This document shows positions 23,841-36,025 of a DNA stretch of 64,000 bases, one piece after another. The position numbers were made by a program, and so were the translations under genes. The DNA comes from Costus lasius (Eukaryota > Streptophyta > Magnoliopsida > Zingiberales > Costaceae). The notes below the pieces were generated by a model, which saw nothing but the letters and a program-made list of their open reading frames with translations, had not been told where the DNA came from and did no database searches. The stretch covers positions 19,298,001 to 19,362,000 of the forward strand of contig CM050447.1 of the NCBI GenBank assembly GCA_027563935.2, in the 5' to 3' direction. The number at the start of each line of letters is the position of its first letter. Position 1 is the stretch's first letter.

Positions 23841-24356
23841 GTTGCCATTACAAACCCGAACCCGGTTCGAGTAGGAAAATTCGATACCCAAATTTGACCC
23901 AAATCCGGATTGGGTACCCTATTGTGTAACTTAAACTTAGGTCATATATTTAAATGGATATTCACGGGTACCCAATTAAATTATTTATTCTATATATTTT
24001 ATAAATTATAATTTAAAAAATAAAAATAAAAATAAATATATTCATATAATAACTATTTATTATTATTATTATATTTTTTATTAATAATAAATATTTATAT
24101 AATAGTTATATTATTATTATTTATAAATTAATAATAAAATATTTATATTTATATTTATGATTAAAATCAAGTATTGGTATGGGTGTTCAAAAAAACTAAA
24201 AAATCGATAGACCGTGGTTAACTGACCAAACCGAACCGCTTGCACGGTTAACCAAATTGATCAATTCGGTTCACGGTCGATTTTTAGCTTATAAATTTAT
24301 GGTTCGGTTCGGTTATGGTTCGGGGAAAAATTTTTCACCGGTTAACCAAACCGACC

Positions 24357-24404
<48 letters not shown>

Positions 24405-24897
24405 CCTAAGTTTATAAATTTTTTAGTCATTTAGCACAATGTTTAGTCATTACTTTATAAAATAATTAGTCATGGGTTCGAAACCTATTGATTACAATTT
24501 AAAAATTAATTATTTTACATATTTAATTATCAAATAATAATATTTAATATTATATACAGGTTGTATTTTATATATTTTATATTTTATATTATTGGAGAAT
24601 GATTTTTCTTAATTGGTTAACCAAAAACCGGTTATTAATCGGTTAATCAATTTTTTTGTTCGAACGGTTTGTAATATAGCCGAACCGTTCTAATCGATTC
24701 AAGACATGATTTGGGGTTATGGTTCGGTTAACCGAACCATGAACACCCCTAAGTATTGGATACCGGATACTCGCATCCCTAAACCCGAACCCAACCGAAT
24801 CCGATTAAAATCTAAATCCACTCCGTTTAGATAAATGGGTACCCAAATTCAATGTAAACAAGTCGGGTACCCACCTTCGACGGGTCAAATTGCCAAC
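23841..24897. mobile_element. Possible older DNA transposon, host of a nested hAT MITE
   Basis: The ends are loosely inverted: gttgccattac...aacccg at the left and the complement of gttggcaatttgacccg at the right. Inner sequence on both sides contains gggtaccc-type repeats. No target-site duplication is seen. It is interrupted by the element at 24178-24750. Confidence 0.35.
24178..24750. mobile_element. Non-autonomous hAT-like element (MITE)
   Basis: The right end reads tgaacacccct, matching gggtgttca at the left, the common AGGGGTGTTCA terminus of plant hAT MITEs. The 8-bp direct repeat AAGTATTG flanks it (24169-24176 and 24751-24758), the hAT duplication length; two or three bases at the left edge are altered. 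Inside are alternating ggttcggttaacc-type repeats and an (AT)n run (24359-24402). No coding capacity. Confidence 0.75.
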
Positions 24898-26081
24898 TCT
24901 ATTTGGGGTTGCGAGAGAGTTGTGCCATTTCGAACTAACTCATAGGAATTTGCTCTTGATTGTAGAGGAAACGGCTCTTGATCTCCTCTCGTAAGCAACC
25001 CAAAGGTGTTTAAAAGAACTTTTGAATTATTAATCATTGAACCGCTGATATATTGATCGAATCGAACTGTGACTAGTCGAACCAAATAATTCTTCTTATC
25101 AACCATTTTTATAGTTTTACCGGTTGTTGATTTGAGGCGACGTGAGGTTGGTCAGACTTAATTTAATGAACTAATTATATATTAAAAGTTTTAAAATTTA
25201 ATTATAGATTGGGCTGCTACTTTTCGTCTATTGTCCACTGCACGCTTTTATCACAATAATTTATTTAAACAGATTACTAATTAACTATATATGTCTCGAT
25301 AGTTACACGTAAATACGGATATTATAAATTTTATTTGTGTGTTAATTATTATACTTGCAACACTAATTTAATATATAAATATAAATTTATATATCTAAAT
25401 AAACAATTAAAGTGTGGAATTGCTTAAAATTAGCAATAATTAAATATATTTTTTTATCGATCTAGTTACTACAAAAATATTAAGAATTTATTCATATTTA
25501 AAAATATGAATATTCAAATATAATTATTAAAGTACTAGTGAATATCACTAGTTTATTAATATATATTCATAATGGCTACCAAATAGGTCAAATTATATGA
25601 TACGTGATAACTTAAAATATTTTTTTTTAAATTGATGATAAATACTTTTGAGATAATTAACTATTAATGAGAGCTTTGACTTTTATTTTCATAGTTTTTA
25701 GCATAATTGACTCACTAAATAGTATTAATAATAATTGAGCATTGTCTTTTAAAAATATATAGTATTCTTTAATAAAGGGAGCACCATTATATTAGGGGTG
25801 CATGAATCTAATAATAATAATAATAAATCTATAATTATGTTTCTTGGATGAAAGCCATAGAAAGAATGAAAAATACATTAAATCTAAACACAATTACTAC
25901 TAAATTCAGTATGTTTTCTCTTATCTTCATTGTCAATTTCATCCAAAGAAACACAGTCCTTCACTTTCTTATTGTATGTCACCTCTTTGTTTTATCATTA
26001 CTCATATGCTACTTATAAAGTAAATAGTAAATTTTTTTAAAATATTTTCGACACGAACACTAAAAAATACATTATCCAACG

Positions 26082-26084
<3 letters not shown>
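24898..26084. other. No gene recognised; very AT-rich
   Basis: Non-coding, very AT-rich sequence between the transposon remains and the glutathione peroxidase gene. I see no exon, RNA gene or clear repeat unit other than short (aat)n near 25811. Confidence 0.5.

Positions 26085-26159
<75 letters not shown>
26085..26159. repeat. (TA)n microsatellite upstream of the peroxidase gene
   Basis: An uninterrupted alternating TA run of about 75 bp ends about 265 bp upstream of the peroxidase start codon. Such runs are length-variable and may unwind easily. Confidence 0.95.
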
Positions 26160-26161
<2 letters not shown>

Positions 26162-26424
26162 AAAAACTAAGAGTTTGTTTGGCCTTGCTGTTAATAGCTT
26201 TATAACTGTCCTGTGCTGCACTATCAAAATTTATAAGATATTTACTTAATAACTTTTTAATTACTATCAAAATTTTAAATAATAAATAAATATTTATTTT
26301 AAATTTTTTAAAATAATAAATATATTTTATTTTTTTAGTATTAAAATCTTAATTATTTAAAATAATAATATGTAAAATTTTAAATATAATTATGTAAATT
26401 ATTTTTTTAAAAAAAACAAAAACT

Positions 26425-27559
26425 ATGGCAGCAGACAAGCCCAACACCATCTATGACATCACTGTCAAGGCAAAAGCCCTCTATCTCTCTGTTTCAATTG
26501 TTCTATTCGGTTCTTTTCTTCTTTTCTTAAACCACTTCTTCTTTTTCTTCAATTTGCTTGTGTTTATTTCCTCACTGATTTGCCTTGCAGGATGCGATTA
26601 GGAATGATGTGGCTCCTGATAGCTACGCTGGAAAAGTTCTTGTTATTGTCAATGTAGCTTCCAAGTGTGGCCTAACTCATTCCAACTACAAGGAGATGAA
26701 TGCTTTATATGCAAAGTACAAGGACAAAGGTCTCCACCTGCACAATTTCAACATTTTCAGATGCGTTCTTCAGATTTGTGCTGATTCCTGGATCAGTCTT
26801 CACAGGTTTTGAGATCTTAGCATTTCCCTGCAACCAATTCCTGGGCCAGGAACCTGGAAGCATTGAAGACATTCAGGAGGTTGCTTGCACCATGTTCAGA
26901 GCTGACTTCCCCATCTTCGATAAGGTGAAACAATGTTCAGCTTAACCTGTTGCATCTTGTTTTCCAAAATTGCACTCTTTCAATTTGCATTTGAGTCATT
27001 TGCCAATCATTCAGATTGTTTTATCTTGCACATTGTTCATATCATCATTCTGTTTTGCTTGAGCAAGCTAGCAGTAGTGGAAGGATCCCTGAAATAGATA
27101 TTTTCTCCCGTTCCTGATGCCCTTAAATCATCTGAATCAACGGAACCAATGTTCCACTCATTTGCTCTAGATTCACCTAAAAGAAAGAATAGGGAGTTTC
27201 AGTGGATTTGGTGAGTTTCCTCTGAATTTATAACCAAGTGAACTAACTTTTTTTTTTGTGTTCATTTTGTAACAGATTGAAGTGAATGGAAAGAATACTG
27301 CACCTCTATACAAGTTCTTGAAATCACAGAAAGGTGGCATATTTGGTGGTGGCATTAAGTGGAACTTCACCAAGTTTCTTATGGCCAAGAATGGCAGGGT
27401 TGTGCACAGATATGCACCCACCACTTCGCCATCTAAATTAGAGGTTCTACTTAAGAGAGCTAAGTACTAACTTAGCACCAATCTCATGCTGTTTCCTGAC
27501 ATGAACCTTAATGGCTTATTCTCTTGCAGAAGGACATTCAGAAACAATTGGAGGCTTAA
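26425..27559 (+). CDS. Glutathione peroxidase (plant thioredoxin-dependent type)
   Basis: Five exons, 26425-26469, 26591-26729, 26806-26924, 27276-27443 and 27530-27559, give 166 residues, the usual length of the cytosolic plant form. The enzyme reduces hydrogen peroxide and lipid hydroperoxides, in plants mostly with thioredoxin as donor. Visible motifs are NVASKCGLT with the peroxidatic cysteine, [12 protein letters not shown] with the catalytic glutamine, ACTMF with the family's resolving cysteine, and KWNFTKFL with the catalytic tryptophan. There is no plastid transit peptide; the protein starts [15 protein letters not shown], so cytosol is likely. It lacks the selenocysteine of animal enzymes. 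The first intron has a GC donor (AAG then gcaaaa); the others are GT-AG. All exons join in phase without stops, so the gene appears functional. Confidence 0.93.
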
Positions 27560-28745
27560 GCATGTTCCTAGTGTGTTTCCAAGTGATAGCACTCCAGAAA
27601 TATCCATATTGCAATAGACTTAATTCTAACCTTGTTTCTGTCTCATGTTAGAGATTTCAACTATAATGAACAATGTGGTTCTGATATTTGTCATTCATAG
27701 AGATTGTTCTTCTTGCTGTTATATCAAAGAAACATGTTCCTACATCATTTGTGCAAGTGATTTAATGACTGTAATAAATAATTTAACTTTATTTATGTCA
27801 CATATATATTGTGTCATCTTTGGACCATAGTTGCTATCATGGTTATCGACTAGGACTTACTGCTACATTATCTTTGCGTAATGCTGAGATGGTCAAATGT
27901 TAGATACATCACAATTTGAATTATTTGAAGATAATCATTTCAGCAATTGACTTGACAATGATAGTACTCTAACCAAAATTTGATGTCTTTGTTATTTCAT
28001 CTTTGTATGAATCGACTACAAATTTTGAGCTACTAATTATATTCTACCTAGTTATGATTCTACCAATGCATATTTTTGTGGCTCTAGAGTTGACATAGTG
28101 TGAGTAGCGATGTGTTTACTCTGTTCTTGAAATCTCACTTTTCCTTGAAAAAAAATGACGACCAAGTGGCACCTAGTTACCTGTCACAAGAAACAACAGA
28201 AGAACTTGTTACTATTATATCATTCCACAAAAAAATCAGAATACGCATGAGAGTAATAAGCAGTGCCTGTACGGCTGTACCATCCGCTTCAGCAATTGGC
28301 GTATTGCACTCTGTTCAATGAATCGTGTGAATTTAATCAAGTGTGTGCTCGACCTGGAAAGGAATCGACGTAATTTAGTAGGAATGTAATAGTCTGCTTC
28401 ATAATCAAGTAAAAGAACACAGCATGCAATTGCTTGCGTGTAACTATCATCAACGGCATGCCAGCTCAACGTCCATGGTCATTCAAGACCCGACTACATT
28501 CAATCATATTAAGAAAAGTTAACAACTGCACCTTCGTCTCTCTAACCGGAACAATTTAGATCTCAACATTGACTTTTCAACTTATAACCATTGACAAGTC
28601 TAGTGCTAGTAGTACCTCTGCGAAAAAAAGGATATGCCAATCTGAAGATTCTAGTCAACCTAAGATGTTTGTTCTTCCCTGCCAATCACATGGGCCACGC
28701 GATCAATGTGAATAATAAATAAACAAGAAATCTGGGGGGTCATCA
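27560..28745. other. 3' UTR of the peroxidase gene, then no gene recognised
   Basis: The first few hundred bases are probably 3' UTR. After that I see only non-coding DNA up to the left end of the large transposon at 28746. Open frames near 28100 and 28236-28469 have no recognisable content. Confidence 0.5.
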
Positions 28746-29480
28746 GGCTACGTTTTTGCGGAGGAGTGCCGGAGGAGTGGGCTAGAATTCGAGACACGAA
28801 TTTTGAAGTGTTTTTGCACGATTCTCCAAGCAATCCCAACTTAAGTGATAATATAATACCGCTCGTTATATCAAATCCTGATATAACGCTTTCTCGTTAT
28901 AGTCATCCGAACGAACCGGCCCGTTACAGCCATCCGAACTAACCATGGTTACCATGGTTAGCTATCGAATGCTCACTACCTGCCCGACACTAACTTTGGC
29001 GATTCCTTTGCTCTCCGACGACAGTTTTGTCGCCCGATCTTCTCTGACGACCTCCGAGTTCGTGGTCGTGTCGAGCACACGGCCTCCGAGTTCTTGGAGT
29101 GTCGAGCCCTAATTTTGTGTTTTTTGTACAGTTGACCTCTGACGTCCTACGGCGATCTACGACATCTTCCGACGCCCTACGACGAATTGTGAGGACCTCG
29201 AACGACCTACGGCGTAATGTCGAGTTCCTGGTTGGCTTAAGGTTTCCTAATCTTAATATATTTTGTTGTAGGATCTCATCTTCCGTCCACTACCATTTGT
29301 AGGTCGAGTTCCTTCGACGAACCCAAACTCTTCCTTTAAGGTATAATGGCGTAATTAATTATTTAAATAAGTAAATTGATATAATTTGTCTTCTTAGGTT
29401 TTCCTAATCATGTTTTTTTTTTTTTTTGCAGAATCTCATGGTGAGTTCTTCCGATGACTCCAATGTTCCTTTAAGGTATA
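28746..29480 (+). repeat. Left terminal inverted repeat of the MULE
   Basis: It aligns in reverse complement with the right end through the terminal GGCTACGTTTTT, the cgagacacgaattttgaag block, the palindromic cgttatatca...tgatataacg block, two tandem units of about 27 bp (cgttatagtcatccgaacg...), the ctaaccatggtta block, and a GC-rich cgacgacctccg block. Homology continues, with interruptions, into exon 1 of the Ulp1-like genes, so the outer limit of the repeat and the gene copies merge. Confidence 0.8.
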
Positions 29481-29504
29481 AAAGTTGTAATTTGTGTATT
29501 AATG

Positions 29505-30275
29505 ACATAATTTTTGCATTAATGATATAAACATGCTTTCTATTTCTAAATACGTACATTGTTGTATTAATGACAGTATAACACATCCCATATTGGTATA
29601 AAATGTCTCTAATTTGGTATAACAGCTGTAAAGTTTCGTATAACATGCCTCAAACATAGTATAACACTTACCATTTTCGTATAACATATCTCTATTTTGG
29701 TATAACATGTCTCTAATTTGGTATAACAGCTGTAAAGTTTCCTATAACATGCCTCAAACATTGTATTACACTTACCATTTTCGTATAACATGTCTCTAAT
29801 TTCGTATAACAGCTGTTTATTTTGGTATAACATGCCTCAAAAATAGTATAACACATCCCATTTTTGGTATAACATTTCTCTAATTTGGTATAACATGTCT
29901 CTAAATTGGTATAACATGTCTGTAAGTTGGTATATCATGTTTGTATAACACTTCCCATTTTGGTATAACTTGGCTCTATTTTGTTATAACATGTCTCTAA
30001 TTTGGTATAACAGCTGTTCATTTTGGTAAAACATGCCTGAAACATACTATAACGCATCCCATTTTGGTATAACATTTCTCTATTTTGGTATAACATGTCA
30101 CTAAGTTGTATGTCCCACGTTCATTTTGGTATAACATGCCTCAAACATTGTATAACACAAACCATTTTTGGTATAACATGTCTCTATTTTAGTATAACAT
30201 GTCTCTAATTTGGTATAACAGCTGTTCATTTTGGTATAACATGTCTCACCTTTTGAGTTCTTCATGTTAATTTAG
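29505..30275 (+). repeat. GGTATAACA array in intron 1 of the left gene
   Basis: The motif ggtataaca, or variants cgtataaca and agtataaca, recurs roughly every 21 bp with short AT-rich linkers such as tgtctctaattt and gctgtaaagttt. Nearly all copies have the same orientation. It fills the intron between exon 1 and the DUF1985-like exon. Confidence 0.95.
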
Positions 30276-31639
30276 TTATAATATATTTAACAGTAGGTTT
30301 GTTACAAAGAGGATGAGGGCTACGGATGAAAGCACAGCTAGTACCTCATCAGATGAAAGGGAATATCATGACAAGGTCATCAAACATCGGCGAGTTCTCA
30401 GTAGATGCTCATTAAGCCGGATGCATACGTTTGTGAACACTTTGCAAGGGGGTGAGGCTATTAAAGTACAGCTTCTAGAGACCCCCTTTGGACATTTGCT
30501 GCAAAGGGCATCCGTTGCCTTGGATATGATAGCAGTAGAATATTTGCAATCCATATGGGAACCTGAAATGAAGGGATTCAACATAAATTGCAATTTTGTG
30601 CCATTCTTGGTTAAGGATGTATCAATCATCCTTGGTCTCCCATGGGTTGGGGAGTTAGTAAGATGGGAAAATAAGCGACCAAGTACTAGATTCTTCGCTG
30701 AAGAATTTGAGGGGAAGTTACCTAATAGAAATATAATTGAAGAAAAGTTGAGAATGACATGCGCACAAGGCCTTGAAGGAAGTGAGGAGAGGATAAGAAG
30801 ATTAGCCATTTTGTATTTCTTTTGCTATTTTCTGTTCAGCCGCCTGACATACAACTTGGATGCAGGGCTTGTATGCTACGTAGAAGACCTCTCAAGATTG
30901 GGTGATTACAATTGGGCAGAAGCTGTGCATAACTTTTTGTGCACGGAATTGACGTCCAGTTCAAAGAAGAAGGGACGTGGATTTGCTGGTTGTGCCATTG
31001 TTCTTGGTGTAAGTATTTTGCATTATGTGAACTTGTATTTCAAACTAATTACATTAATTATAAGCTAACTGTTTCTGAAATTCTTTGTTGTAGATTTGGT
31101 TTTATGAGCATACCACCTTGTATATAGATAGGAAGGTGGAGGGAGTATACCCTCGGTTGTTCCGTTGGGCAAATGTGAATTGTACTCGACGGACAATGTA
31201 TTTCAAAAACTGTTCTAAATTAAATAAAGATTCGGTAAGGATGTAAATTTGTAGGTGTAGTAAGTTATTGGTCAAATTTGGTATTCTAATGCTATTTAGT
31301 TGTTTGTAGATTATTTTTGAACTTGAAACTGTTGAGATGGAGCGTGATGTTGTAAATACTCCATCTGTATTAGAAACAGCTCTCGAGGAAGAGTTAGATG
31401 TGGGCCCATCACTTGGTGTACAAGAGTTAGATGTGGGCCCATCACATAGTGTAAGTATGTTTACAAACTGTGCATGAGAGAATAACCTAACGGGGTTTTT
31501 TGTTAATTTTGTGCGTAGAGCCATGAAGATGTTGGCCCGTCATATAGGACACCATACCCTACACCTGGGACCCTATCAGCTCAATTTGACATTGTGAGTA
31601 TATTCAAAAGATTAAGTTGTTATGCAAAAATATGTACTT

Positions 31640-32965
31640 GTTATTCGGTAAATGACATGTTATACGAAATGTTTGCCTTGTTATACCATAATTTTCAGTG
31701 TTATACTATACTACGTAAGTGTTATACGAAATTTGTTGCCTTGTTATACCAAAATTTTCAGTGTTATACTGAACTACATAAGTGTTTTACCAAATTATTA
31801 TCTTGTTATACCATAATTCTCAGTGTTATACTAAACGACACACATGTTATACCAAACTGTTGCCTTATTATACCAATATTTTCAGTGTTATACTAAACTA
31901 TGTAAGTGTTATACGAAATATTTGCCTTGTTATACCATAATTTTCAGTGTTATACTAACCAACGTTAGTGTTATACGAAGTTTTTGCCTTGTTATACCAT
32001 AATTTTCAGTGTTATACTAAACTACGTAAGTGTTATACGAAATTTGTTGCCTTGTTATACCAAAATTTTCAGTGTTATACTGAACTACATAAGTGTTTTA
32101 CCAAATTATTGCCTTGTTATACCATAATTCTCAGTGTTATACTAAACGACATACATGTTATACCAAACTGTTGTCTTATTATACCAATATTTTCAATGTT
32201 ATACTAAATTATGTAAGTGTTATACGAAATGTTTGCCTTGTTATACCACAATTTTCAGTGTTATACTAACCAACGTTAGTGTTATACGAAGTTTTTGCCT
32301 TGTTATACCATAATTTTCAGTGTTATACTATACTACGTAAGTGTTATACGAAGTTTTTTATCTTGTTATACCAAAATTTTCAGTGTTATACTGAACTACA
32401 TAAGTGTTTTACCAAATTATTGCCTTGTTATACCATAATTCTCAGTGTTATACTAAACGACATACATGTTATACCAAACTGTTGCCTTATTATACCAATA
32501 TTTTCAGTGTTATACTAAACTATATAAGTGTTATACAAAATGTTTGCCTTGTTATACCATAATTTTCAGTGTTATACTAACCAACGTTAGTGTTAAACGA
32601 AGTTTTTGCCTTGTTATACCATAATTTTCAGTGTTATACTATACTACGTAAGTGTTATACAAAGTTTTTTGCCTTGTTCTACCAAAATTTTCAGTGTTAT
32701 ACTGAACTACATAAGTGTTTTACCAAATTATTGCCTTGTTATACCATAATTCTCAGTGTTATACTAAACGACATACATGTTATACCAAACTGTTGTCTTA
32801 TTATACCAATATTTTCAGTGTTATACTAAACTATGTAAGTGTTATATAAAATGTTTGCCTTGTTATACCATAATTTTCATTGTTATACTAAATGACATAC
32901 ATGTTATACCTAACCGTTGCCTTATTATGCCTAAATTTTCAGTGTTATACTGAACTGTGTAATGT
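31640..32965 (-). repeat. Inverse-orientation array in intron 5 of the left gene, with a 311-bp higher-order unit
   Basis: The motif appears as gttataccа-type sequence (gttatacca, gttatacga, gttatacta), the reverse complement of the intron-1 array, again about every 21 bp. Blocks of about 311 bp, each with some fifteen motifs, repeat with high similarity: equivalent points are at 31968, 32279 and 32590. The array ends about 55 bp before the coiled-coil exon. Confidence 0.95.
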
Positions 32966-35104
32966 TAGAAGCATGCAATTTCAGTATATATTTGAATGAT
33001 ATTTTGTTGTTTTGATGTAGGTAAATAAAGATGATAATATATCTCAGATAGCTACTCTGAAATTAGAAGTAGAGAAGCTAAGGGAAGAGATAGAAAGCTT
33101 GCTTACAAATTACAATAAGCTGCAAACAGATATGCAGGAACAAATTGAATTTTATAAGAAGGGTATTGAAGCGGAGAAGCTGAAGATGAAAAAAGCAGAA
33201 GATGAGATAAAGGAGATTGGGAAGGAGAAAGAGGAAATGGAGGCAGAATTAAATTTTAAAGTTGAAGAATTAGAAGGAAAGGTAAATGAGCTCACAAATG
33301 ATGATACAGATATAGCACACCTCAAAGCTCAAGTACTAAAGCTCACTGAAGAGAAGGAAGGCATTGTTGAGCGTTACAATAAAATGGAAACTGATATGAA
33401 GAAAGAGCTGCATTACTATAGATATGGACTTGTTATAGAAAATAAGAAACTGAAATCAGCTGTGACTGAAATTTCAGGTAGAGTAGAGCAAGTGATCGAC
33501 GAGAAATATAGCATGTCTGCAGCATTTCAGAGCCAAATAGATGAGTTACAGGCGATAATTGACTCCCAAAATGTTGAGAAAGAAAACCAAATAGAAGCTT
33601 CAAAATTACTAGTTGAGGAGTATGAAAACAAAATAAAGAAAATGGCAGCTGAAAGGGAGCAGCAGCTATCTGATGAAGATACCGATTGGTCAGATGATGA
33701 AGAGGACACAAATGCAGAAGACCCCAGCACATCTTGTGTAGTGGATATGCAAGGGAAACGACAGAGAAAGAGAAAATGGGGCCTTCTGTGCCATTATTCA
33801 CAAGAGGAATTGAACAAGAAGTACCCAGTTCCTCCCACTGGATTTGATGAGTCCAAAATCTATATGAATATTGACGAGGTATCAATTATTATCTACTGTA
33901 CATATTCTTTACCTACGGTCAATTATTTATCTATATGGAATACTGAAGGATACTGTTTATTCATCTATATGTCCATATTATATTTTCAGTATGTGGATCG
34001 GACAAATTATTGTGGATATGGGGCATTGTCTGCTGAAGAAAGAAATGATATGACATTATATATAAAGTTTTCAGAGAAGTTTTTGCACATGGGTCCCGAA
34101 TGGAGAGTTGATAAGGTGAAAGTTATTCAGCTGATGTTTGGGATGGACGTTAGTGATGATGTATGTATAAATACCTAATTATTTTACTATTTTATACTAT
34201 TTGTTTAGCAGATGCTTATGCTGACTGTATTAACTGTAGGTTGTAGATGCTTATGCTGGTCTTTTGGTCGCTAGAGGTCGGAATAATCCCAAGAAGACGA
34301 AGTTGTTGGCTTTTGATTACATATCTCCAACCTATATGGGTTTGTATTCAGATAATAAATTCGGATTTAGTGCTGCTTGTTTGGAACATATGGTAGCTGA
34401 AAACCTTCGTTACACTACAAGAATACTTGCGCCAATTTGCGATAAAAAAACATTGGATTTTGATGTATATAATTAGAAGGCAGAGGCAGATTATTTTTTA
34501 TAATTCATTGGAAGCCCATAAGAGTGATGTGGATGTTGCGAATGCATATGTGAGTGTTTAGTATATTTGTTATGCATGACTAGTTTTCCTATGTTGAAGT
34601 TTTATAATCTGTTGTGCTATTTTTTATGCAGGTAAAACTTTTAGACACCCATTTGAGTGTGCAGACTAAAGGAAAATTTTCTATAGCAGATTATGAACGG
34701 ATATGGGATGCTGATTGCCCAAAGCAAGAAAATCTAGTTGATTGTGGAGTTTTTTTGGTGAAGTTCACGGAATGTCTCGTTTCCAGTAAAAAATTTAACT
34801 TTTCCCAAAAGCACATCCCAGCTATGAGGGCACAAATTAGTCTGGAGCTATTTAGAGGTTGTTTAATGTCGGAATATGGTCGTAAGTATATTGTAAATGA
34901 TAATTGTTTGTTTGTTATACCATGTACATAGTATTGTCCTATACAGTATTGTCGGAATATTGACGAGTATCTACCATGTTTGGTATAACAGCGTGTTATA
35001 TGTGTTATATGTATCTACTTATCCCTTAATACGATTTCTGTGCAATGTTTTGCGAAAAAAGGTCTTGTTACACCTTATTTGTCGTGTGTTATACAATGTT
35101 TGAC

Positions 35105-35520
35105 ATTATAACATGGTAAAACTAGACATGAAAAATGGGACAAACATGGTATAAGAAGACCTGAAGTTCGTATAACACGGAATAAACATGGTATAACAAG
35201 GCATAAACATGGTATAACAAGGCATAAACATGGTATAACAAGAACAGAAATTCGTATAACACGGAACAAACATGGTATAAGAAGACCTGAAGTTCGTATA
35301 ACACAGAACAAACATGGTATAACAAGACATAAACATGGTATAACAAGAACAGAAATTCGTATAACACCGAACAAACATGGTATAACACGGGAGAAACATG
35401 GTATAAGAAGACCTGAAGTTCGTATAACACGAAACAAACATGGTATAACAAGGCACAAATATGGTATAACAAGAACAGAAATTCGTATAACACTGAACAA
35501 GCATGGTATAACACGGGTAT
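35105..35520 (+). repeat. GTATAACA array downstream of the left gene
   Basis: The same motif in + orientation with linkers such as aacatggtataacaaggcat and gacctgaagttcgtataaca, about 21 bp apart. It ends directly at the internal TIR-like block. Confidence 0.93.
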
Positions 35521-35529
35521 CAATATACA

Positions 35530-35760
35530 GGTCGGGTCGGGCCCAACCCACCCGACCCGCTATTACTCGCTGACTTAGTATTTTCTCTAACCCTAACTTT
35601 CCTGTGACGAAAGTTTTGTCTAACCCGAACTTTGCTGAGACGAAAGTTCTGTCACCCGATCCTCTCCGACGACCATCGACTGCCTCCGACAACCTCCGAC
35701 GACATCCGACGGCCATCGACGACATTGTTGTAGGATAAAAATTTTCCAAAAGTTAAGGTA
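35530..35760 (+). repeat. Internal TIR-like block
   Basis: The sequence gttctgtcacccgatcctct with repeated ccgacgaccatcg resembles the inner left TIR (gttttgtcgcccgatcttct, 29023 onward, followed by gacgacctccg). It sits in the middle of the large element, immediately 5' of the FAR1 fragment. It may be the end of a second, related MULE joined to the first. Confidence 0.6.
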
Positions 35761-36025
35761 TGGTCCCTGGTCTCCCTATATTTGCTCACGTGTATTACGT
35801 GTCATTTAGGGTATAATGTCGTCATTTTGTCTCCTTAATACGTAGATTGTTGTATTAATGACAGATTTTGTTGTATATAGCACCACATTTTGGTATAACA
35901 GCCCCTTAAGCATATAACATGATGTATATGGGATCACATTTTGGTATAAGAGCCCCTTAACATAGTATAATAGCCCCTTAACTTGTCAAACTCTGGTATA
36001 ACATTATTGAATCCTATAGTTTGAG

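Larger units (their letters stand above)
29438..34931 (+). pseudogene. Ulp1/C48 protease-like gene with DUF1985-type region, one frameshift
   Basis: Nine exons fit GT-AG rules and phase: 29438-29475, 30294-31008, 31094-31234, 31310-31450, 31519-31593, 33021-33878, 33990-34160, 34240-34549 and 34632-34931. Exon 2 and exon 3 encode a DUF1985-like region (contains IWEPEMKGFNINCNFVPFL, DVSIILGLPWVGELV). Exon 6 is a long coiled coil rich in E, K and L, followed by an acidic DEDTDWSDDEEDT patch. Exons 7-9 carry the cysteine-protease region: a His-Trp pair near 34451, YNSLE, and QENLVDCGVFLVKF with the catalytic Gln and Cys. Exon 8 is 310 bases where 309 are needed; the extra base lies in an A7 run at 34444-34450 and shifts the frame at the His-Trp motif. 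Ulp1 proteases cleave SUMO or related modifiers; here the acid residue is Asn. Otherwise intact, so possibly a recent mutation or a sequencing error. Confidence 0.8.

Noticed and set aside
26700..26812. Extension of the peroxidase exon into [19 protein letters not shown]
   Set aside because: This is intron 2 read through; splicing at 26729/26806 restores the family sequence.
29404..29833. Short frames with repeated CYT and LYQ motifs
   Set aside because: Products of the GTATAAC array in intron 1, not genes.
31640..32965. Possible CRISPR-like array of regular repeats and spacers
   Set aside because: Repeats are only 7-9 bp, spacers are not unique, and the context is a plant transposon intron.
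35075..35749. Minus-strand frames of 224, 133 and 132 residues
   Set aside because: Again array translation, open in three frames at once.
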